Positions 55,201 to 62,494 of a stretch of DNA of 64,000 nucleotides are shown here, piece after piece. The notes beneath the pieces are model-generated. The model was not told where the DNA came from, searched no databases, and saw only the letters and a list, made by a program, of their open reading frames with translations. Source of the stretch: Nonomuraea maritima (GTDB taxonomy: Bacteria; Actinomycetota; Actinomycetes; Streptosporangiales; Streptosporangiaceae); NCBI RefSeq assembly GCF_900100395.1, contig NZ_FNFB01000016.1, positions 1 through 64,000 on the forward strand, read 5' to 3'. The position numbers were made by a program, and so were the translations under genes. Positions within the stretch are counted from its first letter, which is position 1, and every line of letters begins with the position of its first letter.

Positions 55201-57853
55201 ACGAGCCGAGGATCTCCTCGTACAGCAGGGCCGGGCTGAGGGTGTGGCGGGCGCTGGCCACCGTACGCAGGCGGTCGGCGTCGAGGTCGGCGATGAAGCT
55301 CAGCATGCGCGGGTTCTGGGCCAGGGCCAGGAGGTCCTCGATCTCGCCCATGAGCGACATGCGGGCGCTGGCCTCGTTCCCGACGCCGAACCGGTTGGCC
55401 AGGTAGGAGCGGATCTGGTCGGGGGTGAAGTTCTCGACGCCGAGCACCCGCCGCTGCGGCAGCACCCCCACCATCTCACCCAGCGAGGTCAGCACCTGGC
55501 TGTGCGACTTGAAGTGCTGGGTACGGCTGGCGACCACGATCTTGGCCTTGTCCTCGGCGGCGGCCAGCAGCGTGGCGAGGTGGTCGGCCGCCCTGTCGTA
55601 CGTCAGCCGGGTCACCAGCTCGTCGAACCCGTCGAACAGCAGCACGATCCGGCCCTGGCGCAGCAGGTAGCGGAACGCCTTGAGGTCGATGAACTCCTCG
55701 CCGTGCGCCGCGAGATGCGCCGCCACGAGGGAGTCGACCGAGTGGGCCTTGTCGAGGGCGCGCAGCTCGATCAGGATCGGCGTCAGATGCGGCAGCTCGG
55801 CGGGGATACGCCGGGCGAGCTCGCGCAGCGCGAACGTCTTGCCGTGGCCGAAGTCGCCCAGCAGCAGCAGGAAGCGCCCGTGGTCGGTGGCCAGCAGCCG
55901 CATCAGCTCGTCGGTCAGGCCGTTCCTGACCTGGCTGCCGGGCCGGTCGAGCTCGCGGTAGCGCTGGGGGACGTACAGCCCGGGCGGGTAGCGGCGGTCG
56001 TTCGTCAGCCTGGCCGTCTGCTCGGCGACGTAGCCGCTCAGGTCGAGCAGCCCCTGGAACTCCGTGAAGCTGCGCAGCCGCACGCCCTTGCGCATGAGGT
56101 CGTCGCGGATCTCGCGGGAGGCGGGCGGCCCCTGGTAGACCAGCTCCGCGGGCAGGCCCGCGGCGTGGGCCAGCTGCGCGAACCCCGTAGCGGCGGAAGC
56201 CGTCAGCTCACCCGCGTGCGCGCCGATCAGGAGCTGGCGGACGAACCCGTCCTCGGGGTGGGTCACCACGAGATGCGAGGGGAACCGGCGGATCCTGGCC
56301 CGTTCGTGCCGGGCCTCGCAGACCTCGGTGACGCGGTCGAGCAGCAGCTCGACGGGGCTCGGCGCACGTTCTTCCGGCTTCTGCGCGGGCGGTGCGGCCT
56401 GCGGGGCCTCGCCGGTGAAGGTGGTGCGGGCGGCGCGCCAGCGCGACCGTACGCGCTCGGGACGGGCCGCGTCGGGCAGCCAGGTGCGCATGGCGTCGGG
56501 GGTGATCTCCACGACGTGGTGGCGTCCGGGGCGCGGCGCGGCGACCAGGCCCTCGCCCGCGGGCCCGTGACCGCTGTGGAAGAGCACGTTGAGCCGGTGG
56601 GCGAGGAGCCGCCCGTAGGTGGCGGAGTCGCGCAGCCCGCCCGGCGGGTGCCCGAGCGCGCCCAGCCGCAGCCACCCGCGCTCCTCGTACGGCCGCAGCC
56701 GCTCGGCGAACCAGGCCGCCTGCGCCTCGCCGAGCAGCGCGTACGCGTCGCGTTCGAGGTGGCTCATCGCCATCGTCGAGTTGAACCCGGCCACGACGAC
56801 CCGCAGGTCGGGCAGCTCGAACAGGGTCCACGGCTGCGCCGCGTCGAACAACCGGTCGTCGAGCCCCTGGTAGACCTCGCCGAACGACTTCGCGAAGTGC
56901 CGCCACTTGGGCCAGTAGGGCGGCTGCGGGGTCACGTCGTCGGCCTCGCACGTCATGAAATATGCGGCAGCGGCCGGTTTGGTGACGTCGCGCGGGCCGG
57001 GTACTAACACCAGCCGGTGCGGCTCCAGCCCGATCAGCATGCGCAGGTCGGTCACGAACTGCGTGGCCTGCCCGAACTGTCCAAGGGTGCCCGACTCGGT
57101 CAGGTCGCCGCTGACCACCATGAGATCGGGACGCGGCATGCCCCGGTCGTACATGCCGGTCAGATCTGCCCAGATGCGCGCCTGCATGTCCTCGGGCGTG
57201 AACGGCTCGCCGGGGTCGGGCAGCGCCCGGCCGAACCGGGGACCGCCGATGTGCAGCACGCTGACGGACGTGCGTCCCTCGCCGTCGCCGGCCGCGGGCG
57301 GGAAGGCAGGGGCGGTCACCGGCGCGCGCCTGGCCCGGCCGCGCAGGTCGGGCGCGGGCAGCGAGGGCGGTGCGGTCGCGGTCCGCGACGTGCCGTCGGG
57401 GAACGCGGGCGCGGCCTCCGGCTTGGCCCGGCCCGCCGTCGCCTCGGCGACCTTGCCCAGCAGCAGGGCCCTGGCCTGGCCAGGGTCGGTGACGCCGAGC
57501 AGGTCGACCCAGGTGATGGTGGACAGCAGGCCCTCGACGGGGACGTCCTCGAGCCTGATCGTGATCAGCTTGTTGGCCGGGTCGTCGGGGTCGGCGCGCA
57601 ACGCCGCCTGCCACTCCATCCGTCCGTAACGGGAGGTGAGGTAGGCGCGCGAGAGCACCGCCACGACGATGCGCGCCTCGCTGACCCCTCGGTCCATGAA
57701 GTCGATGAAGTTGGTGCCCGGCACGAAGTCCCAGGCCTGGATCATCGTCCGGTAGCCCGCCGCCTCGAGCTCCCAGGCGATCCACGTGGCCCACGCCGTG
57801 TCGGCGGGGGAGTAGCTGACGAAGATGTCGGTGGGCCTGCCGTCACGCGCCAT
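52280..57853 (-). CDS. TIR / degenerate calcineurin-like / NACHT / pentapeptide / WD40 NLR-like protein
   Basis: 1857 aa from the ATG at 57853; a GATACT -10-like hexamer 6-7 nt upstream suggests a leaderless mRNA. Domains: TIR (7-140; candidate NADase Glu80 in YGRMEWQAAL); calcineurin-fold region (197-450; GDLTE kept, but DxH reads as HIGGPRF and GNHD as GPRD); linker (500-635) ending FTEFQGLLDLSGY and YPPGLYVPQRY as in other actinobacterial NACHT proteins; NACHT ATPase (655-840; Walker A GDFGHGKT with Lys672, Walker B LLFDGFDEL with Asp741, sensor Arg777); helical region; about 18 pentapeptide repeats (1047-1135); about 14 WD40 repeats (1184-1795), enough for two seven-bladed propellers; conserved-looking C-terminal tail. 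Likely senses a ligand through WD40, oligomerises through NACHT and acts through TIR. Role in phage defence or cell death is inference. Confidence 0.93.
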   Translation of the reverse strand: MARDGRPTDIFVSYSPADTAWATWIAWELEAAGYRTMIQAWDFVPGTNFIDFMDRGVSEARIVVAVLSRAYLTSRYGRMEWQAALRADPDDPANKLITIRLEDVPVEGLLSTITWVDLLGVTDPGQARALLLGKVAEATAGRAKPEAAPAFPDGTSRTATAPPSLPAPDLRGRARRAPVTAPAFPPAAGDGEGRTSVSVLHIGGPRFGRALPDPGEPFTPEDMQARIWADLTGMYDRGMPRPDLMVVSGDLTESGTLGQFGQATQFVTDLRMLIGLEPHRLVLVPGPRDVTKPAAAAYFMTCEADDVTPQPPYWPKWRHFAKSFGEVYQGLDDRLFDAAQPWTLFELPDLRVVVAGFNSTMAMSHLERDAYALLGEAQAAWFAERLRPYEERGWLRLGALGHPPGGLRDSATYGRLLAHRLNVLFHSGHGPAGEGLVAAPRPGRHHVVEITPDAMRTWLPDAARPERVRSRWRAARTTFTGEAPQAAPPAQKPEERAPSPVELLLDRVTEVCEARHERARIRRFPSHLVVTHPEDGFVRQLLIGAHAGELTASAATGFAQLAHAAGLPAELVYQGPPASREIRDDLMRKGVRLRSFTEFQGLLDLSGYVAEQTARLTNDRRYPPGLYVPQRYRELDRPGSQVRNGLTDELMRLLATDHGRFLLLLGDFGHGKTFALRELARRIPAELPHLTPILIELRALDKAHSVDSLVAAHLAAHGEEFIDLKAFRYLLRQGRIVLLFDGFDELVTRLTYDRAADHLATLLAAAEDKAKIVVASRTQHFKSHSQVLTSLGEMVGVLPQRRVLGVENFTPDQIRSYLANRFGVGNEASARMSLMGEIEDLLALAQNPRMLSFIADLDADRLRTVASARHTLSPALLYEEILGSWLAFEERRARVPGALPTLTTDELWEAVTALAVRLWENGESLLGVEELTEIGETLTGLADGRLSAAHAAFRMGSGSLLVRTEEGMFGFIHASVMEWLVARHIAATLDDPVLLSRGPLSALTVEFLCDLADVRALRQWAADPPGDDMSRANAVKVSARLRTPSHADLRGANLKGEDLSARDLREVDLTGADLTDATLAGTNLSRATLRDARLVGARLDGAQLAGADLRGADLSGARLARVDLSDAALEGARWHRATLIDVTGTLPHLPGAAVVPGQPVEVEFAPSSMSVPYGFHFQTSRLPEPIAYSPDGATIAIGNEDGGVLLCVGGAPVRTLQGHRGRVYAVTFAGDLLASGAADGAVVLWDARTGRRLHTLHGHPDGVWPVRFDRSGELIAAGGADGVVRVWETATGRVVHELAGHRAPVYTASFGRSALVTGDAAGMVRVWDLGSGQVKEVLDDHRGSVYRAVHSPDGRLLATGDAAGTVRLWDTATWTLRHTLTGHLGSVYCVTFAPDGSLLATGDTVGSVRLWEPSGEARGVHTTHAAAVYQVTFSPDGQVLASGDSGGVVRMQRLGEGQRVELTGHRSSVWPFAFSPDGQQLATSSNDGTVRLWDPRSGQCQRVLRGHGRRISCVRFSADGTMLATSGNDGVVRLWEPRTARHLRDLHGTADRLISACFSPAGPVLATASNDGGVHFWNAATGEYERELNAETDHVWAEAFSPDGDLLATANDDDSVRIWYRPTGRLAANLADHRGRVRSIAFNPDGTYVATGCDDKLVRVWHAASGGLVATLEGHTDRVYSVAFSPDGRHLASAGNDGKALVWELRTGQPWEPRLAHTLDGHGGRLWSVAFDASGERLATGGDDLLVRVWDTATGRLRHTLSGHSRRVWSVAFSPNADLLASAGDDGLVILWEGGSRQATLLGLAEGWAAVAPDGRYKLQGDPAGQFWHVVGMTRFELGELDAYLPGVRQVPLDSPF

Positions 57854-57892
57854 CTGCTCAGTATCGCCCGCGGAGTCGGTGTTCGGCAGGGG

Positions 57893-59083
57893 ATGTGGGA
57901 TCATCGTCGGGTGTGGCGTCGTCTTGGCGTGCTCGATCTCATTCGGATCGGGTTGCTGATTCTGGGCTTGATCTTCGTGGCGACCGGGCTGCTGCCCTGG
58001 GCCGACGCGGTCGAGAGTCTCGCCGAGATCGGTCCTTTGCTGGTCTTCCTGGTCGCGATCATCGTGGTCGCCGAGCTCACCAAGGAGGCTCAGGTCTTCG
58101 ACGCCATCGCGGCCCGGATGGCGGTGCTCGGGCGCGGTAACTACGTGGCCTTGTTCGTACTTTGTACGCTTTTCGCATCGACTGTCACGATATTTCTGAA
58201 CTTGGATACGACGGCGGTGCTGCTCACCCCCGTCATGCTCGCCCTCGCCGCCAACTCCGGCATCGCGGCCCTGCCCCTCGCCATGACCACCATCTGGCTG
58301 GCCAACACCGCGAGCCTGCTGCTGCCGGTGTCCAACCTGACGAACCTCCTCGGCATGAAAGAGCTCGGGCTCACCGCCACCGGGTTCGCCGCCCGCATGT
58401 GGGCCCCGCAGCTCGTCTCCATCGCGGTGACCATGGCGTTCCTGTGGGTGTTCTTCTGGCGTCGCGGCGAGCGGCGCGACCTGCGCTACACCCCGCCGGT
58501 GCTGCGGCCGGTGGCCGACCGCGTGCTGTTCGGGGCGGCGTCGGCGGGCTGCCTGCTCTTCGTCGGGCTGCTGCTGTTCGGGCTGCACGTCGCGATCGCG
58601 GCCACGGCGGCGGCCGTCGTCGTCGCCGGGGCGTTCCTGCTGCGCGCCCGCGAACGCCTCTCCTGGCGGCTGATCCCGTGGCAGCTCGTCGTCTTCGTGA
58701 CCGGGCTGTTCCTCGTGGTGCCCACGCTCAGCGGCAACGGCCTGTCGGCGCTGATGACCTGGCTGATCGGCGCCGACGGCGACCCCTACCGTACGGCCGC
58801 CGTCGGCGCCGGCCTGGCCAACGTGATCAACAACCTGCCCGCCTTCGAGGCCATCGAGACCGTGATCCCGGTCGCCGACCAGGATCGCCTGCTGGCCCTG
58901 CTCGTCGGCACCAACGTGGCCCCGCTCGTCACCCCGTGGGCCTCCCTGGCCACCCTGCTGTGGTTCGAGTCGTGCCGCCGCCACGACGTCAAGGTGCCGG
59001 TGCGCCGCTTCGTCCTCACCGGTGCCGGGCTGGCCGCGGTGGGCCTGGTGACGACGGTGTGGGCGCTCGTGCAGTTCGGCTGA
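57893..59083 (+). CDS. ArsB/SLC13-type (NhaD-like) membrane transporter
   Basis: About 396 aa with 9-11 predicted helices. The family features are LLFLxAxIVVAELT-like start (PLLVFLVAIIVVAELTKEA), LNLDTTAVLLTPVML, TIWLANTASLLLPVSNLTNLL and a repeated half with GAGLANVINNLPAFEAIETV and NVAPLVTPWAS, i.e. the inverted-repeat ion transporter superfamily. Substrate could be arsenite, citrate-like acids or Na+/H+; not determinable, and no ars genes are nearby. Start chosen at ATG 57893; GTG 57911 is an alternative. It diverges from the TIR-NACHT gene with only about 40 nt between starts. Confidence 0.88.
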   Translation: MWDHRRVWRRLGVLDLIRIGLLILGLIFVATGLLPWADAVESLAEIGPLLVFLVAIIVVAELTKEAQVFDAIAARMAVLGRGNYVALFVLCTLFASTVTIFLNLDTTAVLLTPVMLALAANSGIAALPLAMTTIWLANTASLLLPVSNLTNLLGMKELGLTATGFAARMWAPQLVSIAVTMAFLWVFFWRRGERRDLRYTPPVLRPVADRVLFGAASAGCLLFVGLLLFGLHVAIAATAAAVVVAGAFLLRARERLSWRLIPWQLVVFVTGLFLVVPTLSGNGLSALMTWLIGADGDPYRTAAVGAGLANVINNLPAFEAIETVIPVADQDRLLALLVGTNVAPLVTPWASLATLLWFESCRRHDVKVPVRRFVLTGAGLAAVGLVTTVWALVQFG

Positions 59084-59884
59084 CTAGGGGAGGAGGTCGA
59101 AGAGCCCTGGAAGGGCGCGTGGATGGGCCGCGACGAAGCTGCGGCTCTCGGCGGGAGCGTCGAAGCACTCCTCGAAGGGGCCGCCGTCGAGCGCGCGGAT
59201 CTCGATGCCGGCCTCCCGCGCCAGCAGCGCCCCAGCCGGCAGGTCGACCGCCTCGGCGCGGTAGCTGACGATGCCGTCGATGTCGCCGCGCGCCAGCATC
59301 GCCCACGCCAGCAGCGGCGCCCACAGCTGCAGCACCCGCCGCGCGTGCAGGTCGAGCGCCTCCTTCATCGCGCGGGCGGTCGCGTCGCCGCGGGTCACGC
59401 CGTACCCCTGGATCCAGGCCAGCAGCGGCCCGTGCGGGCTGGGCGCGTAGGAGGGCGACAGCCGTCCGCCCGGCGAGGCCACGGCGCCGCGCCCACGGAT
59501 GGCCGACCACGTACGGGCGGACACCGGATCGCGCACCACGCCCAGCACCGGACGGCCGTCGCGGCACAGCGCCACGCCCACCGCGTACGCGGGCAGCCCG
59601 ATGGCCACGTTGTTGGTGCCGTCGAGCGGGTCGACCAGCCACGTCCACTCGGCGCCCGCGGCCCCGACCAGCCCCGACTCCTCGGCGATCACCGAGTGCG
59701 ACGGGTACGCCGTCAGGATGCGCTCCAGCAGCAGCTTCTCCGAGGCGAGGTCGAGGTCGGTCACCACGTCGCCGGCCGTGCCCTTGGCGCGGACGCCCAC
59801 GGCGCCGCGGGCGCCCTCCAGCAGCAGCGCGCCCGCCGCCTCGGCGGCCTCGACGGCGACCTCGCGCGCGTGGTCCAGGTCCAT
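59084..59884 (-). CDS. Inositol monophosphatase-family phosphatase
   Basis: 266 aa. Mg-dependent phosphatase of the IMPase/CysQ/FBPase superfamily. Metal ligands: EESG (Glu pair), WLVDPLDGTNN (DPxDGT) and the C-terminal AVDLPAGALLAREAG in place of WDxAAG. Substrate could be inositol phosphate, histidinol phosphate or PAP; not decided. The ATG at 59884 has AGAGG 7 nt upstream and starts 11 nt after the cupin-like gene, the last of a three-gene operon with overlapping members. Confidence 0.9.
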   Translation of the reverse strand: MDLDHAREVAVEAAEAAGALLLEGARGAVGVRAKGTAGDVVTDLDLASEKLLLERILTAYPSHSVIAEESGLVGAAGAEWTWLVDPLDGTNNVAIGLPAYAVGVALCRDGRPVLGVVRDPVSARTWSAIRGRGAVASPGGRLSPSYAPSPHGPLLAWIQGYGVTRGDATARAMKEALDLHARRVLQLWAPLLAWAMLARGDIDGIVSYRAEAVDLPAGALLAREAGIEIRALDGGPFEECFDAPAESRSFVAAHPRALPGLFDLLP

Positions 59885-59895
59885 CGGCGTGCCTC

Positions 59896-60513
59896 TCAGG
59901 TCAGGTGCGCGGTGATCAGCCGGACGGCCGCGGCCGCCTCCTCCGCGTCCAGCGGCTGCCTGGACACGTGGTGCGGAGCGCCGTCCAGCGGGCCCAGCGA
60001 CAGGTCGCGGCTGCCCGGACGGCCCCGGCCGAGCGCGATCGTGGCCGCCTCGCCGCCCTCGGGCACGACGCTGCTGTGGAACCGGCCGGCCGGCAGGGTG
60101 TAGGTGTCGCCGGGGCCGAAGACCTCGACCAGCTCGGTGGCGTGCCGGACGGTGCGGTGGGTGGGCGAGATGCGGTCGCCGTCGGCCCCGCTGACCACCT
60201 CGAACACCCGGTGCGTGGCCTCGGGACCCGCCTCGGTGACGGCCACGTGCACGTTGCGCATCTGCCCGTAGAGCACATGACTGACGAGGTCCCAGCTGTG
60301 GCAGTGGATCTGCGAGGTGGTGCTCTCGGCGTGCGCGAGCGAATCGGACCACAGATGGATGCACACCCCGTCGCCGCCGTCGCGCTCCAGCGGCAGGCAG
60401 ACGAACCCGAGCGGGTGACGGACGGCGGGCAGGCCCGGCTCCGCCAGCGCCTCCAGCGCCCACCGCCAGGCCTCGCCCCCGAGTAAGCGGTCATGGACGG
60501 CGCGATAGCTCAC
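59896..60513 (-). CDS. Cupin-like protein, unknown substrate
   Basis: 205 aa with a predicted double-stranded beta-helix. Metal-binding-like residues: HCHSWDLVSHVL (two His, then Asp) in one motif and GDTYTLPAGRFHSSVV in the second, arranged as in cupin dioxygenases (cysteine dioxygenase-like proteins). No family name is certain. The GTG at 60513 overlaps the upstream stop by 4 nt (GTGA), so it is translationally coupled with the two-TM protein. Confidence 0.75.
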   Translation of the reverse strand: MSYRAVHDRLLGGEAWRWALEALAEPGLPAVRHPLGFVCLPLERDGGDGVCIHLWSDSLAHAESTTSQIHCHSWDLVSHVLYGQMRNVHVAVTEAGPEATHRVFEVVSGADGDRISPTHRTVRHATELVEVFGPGDTYTLPAGRFHSSVVPEGGEAATIALGRGRPGSRDLSLGPLDGAPHHVSRQPLDAEEAAAAVRLITAHLT

Positions 60514-61583
60514 GACACACCCCGATGCACGTCAGGAAGCTGCTTTCCGTACGGGTCGACGGCGCGCAGCGCCTTGCGGGCGATGTCGACGACGTCGCGA
60601 CCGTCGTAGGACTTGGGCAGGGGAGTGCCGATGCGTTCGAACAGCTCCTGCACCTCCTCGATGGTGGGCTCGTCGCCGAGCGGCACCTTCTTGTACATCT
60701 CCAGCGGCACCCGCCTGGCCTGCTCGAAGCTGAGCCGCAGCTCGGTGTCGCAGTTCTCGTAGTAGAACGTGCCGGCGAGCGCGGTCATCGCCATGTTCGG
60801 GTCTTCGACCGTCATGATGAGGCGGGTGCTGGAGATGTCCCAGCGGAACGTCGTCATCGTCGAGGAGAGCACGACCGCGATGTCGAGCAGGCCGTAGCGC
60901 TGGCGGTACCAGAAGGCGGCCAGGATCGTCGCGTACGACTCCTTCCTGGCGCGGTCGGTGGTCCAGGTCTCGCCGGTGCCGTCCGGGACGTCGGACAGCG
61001 AGCGGCGGTAGTGGGCGTAGGCCTCGCACACCTCGGGGTCGGCCGGGTCGATGACCTCGATCCGTACGGTGAGGTGGCGCTTGTCGCGGCGGGCGGCCGC
61101 CACGCACGAAGGCAGGGTGACCGCGCGCAGGTAGGTGCCGGTGCCGCCCTTGAAACTCCACCTCGCGGTGTCCCTGCGGGCCTCGTCGTGGCACTGGGCG
61201 ATCTCGTGCTGGCTGCCGAGCACCCTGACGAGCTGCAGCGCGTCGAGCGCGCTGCGGGTGCTGTGGGCGAGCGTCTCTATCTCCTCCAGGCGCCGCAGGC
61301 GTACGGGCAGCTCGGCCAGCGCGCCGGAGGTGATGGCCCGCTCGACCGGGGCCTGGCGGGCGCGGTCGCGCAGCAGCGCCGTGGCGACCAGTGCCAGGAC
61401 GGCCAGGGTCGCGGCGGTCACCAGCTGTTTCTGGACGTCGGCGCCGCCGTCCTTGCCGAAGATGTCTTCGGGCAGGAGGCCGAGCACGCCCACCACGATC
61501 GCCAGCACGAGCGCGATCGCGACGTCGGCGTTGCGCGCCGCCCACGGGGCCGCCAGCTTCAGCACCGCCTTGAACCGTGTCAT
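60510..61583 (-). CDS. Two-TM membrane protein with unrecognised cytoplasmic domain
   Basis: 357 aa. Two helices near residues 22-37 and 53-71, then a helical linker (75-125) and a soluble domain (130-330) with KGGTGTYLRAVTLPSCVAAAR and VRIEVIDPADPEVCEAYAHY. The Cys/Tyr and GGTGTYLR segment are reminiscent of phosphodiesterase-like effector domains I cannot name; no catalytic motif is certain. First gene of the operon with the cupin-like and IMPase-family genes, so it may be the membrane-bound partner or sensor of a small-molecule pathway. Confidence 0.8.
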   Translation of the reverse strand: MTRFKAVLKLAAPWAARNADVAIALVLAIVVGVLGLLPEDIFGKDGGADVQKQLVTAATLAVLALVATALLRDRARQAPVERAITSGALAELPVRLRRLEEIETLAHSTRSALDALQLVRVLGSQHEIAQCHDEARRDTARWSFKGGTGTYLRAVTLPSCVAAARRDKRHLTVRIEVIDPADPEVCEAYAHYRRSLSDVPDGTGETWTTDRARKESYATILAAFWYRQRYGLLDIAVVLSSTMTTFRWDISSTRLIMTVEDPNMAMTALAGTFYYENCDTELRLSFEQARRVPLEMYKKVPLGDEPTIEEVQELFERIGTPLPKSYDGRDVVDIARKALRAVDPYGKQLPDVHRGVS

Positions 61584-61711
61584 CGCCCGCCCGCCGTCCG
61601 ACGATCAGTCAGTCCCCGTCGTCATGGTAACGAGTGCACCATGTGACGGCCAGCACACGACCGGGGAAGACTTCCGGCCGCCGCCCTCCGGCGGGCGGCG
61701 GCCGGGCGTGC

Positions 61712-62485
61712 TCAGAACCAGCCGCGGTGGCGGGCCATCTGTTCGAGGCCGCGTTGCAGGGCGGCGTCCGCCGCGTTCGGTCCCTCGTCGTAGCGGACGG
61801 TGAAGCGGTTGTAGGTGTCGTGGCTGGAGGACAGGAAGCCGCCGCGCTTGTCGGCCTCCAGGATGACGTCCATCTGCCGGGGACCTGCGAGGAACGTCAG
61901 CTCCAGCTCGTTGAAGTGGCGTCCCCACCGGCCGCCCGCGTAGTACTCGATCTCCTGGAAGAACGGCATGGTCGAGCCGTACAGCGTGCCGCGTTCGAGG
62001 TCGGCCTTCTTGAAGCGGAAGCCCAGCCGGTCGAGCGCGCCGATCACGTGCTCCTGCGCCGGCAGCGGGCTGACGAACAGCGGGTCGAGATCGCCCTTGT
62101 CGAGCGCGCCCGCGAGCGCCAGCTCCGTCTGGACGCCCAGCTTCATGCCGCGCAGCGGGTGCCCGGCGATCGCGCTGATCGGCGTCTCCCACGGGACCTG
62201 GATCTCGAACGGCTGCTGGTGCGCGGCGCCCGCGGCGAGCTGGAACGACCCCGCGACCTGCTGGCGCAGGAAGCTGTAGGTCGTCTTGTACTCGTTGTCG
62301 CCCGACTCGACCTCGACCACGGCGGTGAGGTCGATGTGGATGCCCTCGACCTTGTAGTCGGAGTTGCCGCCGCGGAAGTGGACGACGCCGCGCAGCGCGT
62401 CACCGGGGCGCGCCCCCGAGGCGGCCAGCACCGTGTCGACCTCGACGCCCGCGCCGAACGCGGCCATCAACTTGCGGAACACCAT
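61712..62485 (-). CDS. Spo0M family arrestin-like protein
   Basis: 257 aa. Spo0M/SpoOM proteins have an arrestin-like fold and influence sporulation and cell shape in Bacillus; in actinomycetes the role is unknown. The family shows VVHFRGGNSDYKVEGIHIDL, FEIQVPWETPISAIAG and LDxxGFRFKKADLE-type segments, all present. Lies 9 nt downstream of the SPFH gene, probably in one operon. Confidence 0.92.
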   Translation of the reverse strand: MVFRKLMAAFGAGVEVDTVLAASGARPGDALRGVVHFRGGNSDYKVEGIHIDLTAVVEVESGDNEYKTTYSFLRQQVAGSFQLAAGAAHQQPFEIQVPWETPISAIAGHPLRGMKLGVQTELALAGALDKGDLDPLFVSPLPAQEHVIGALDRLGFRFKKADLERGTLYGSTMPFFQEIEYYAGGRWGRHFNELELTFLAGPRQMDVILEADKRGGFLSSSHDTYNRFTVRYDEGPNAADAALQRGLEQMARHRGWF

Positions 62486-62494
62486 GGGGTTCTC

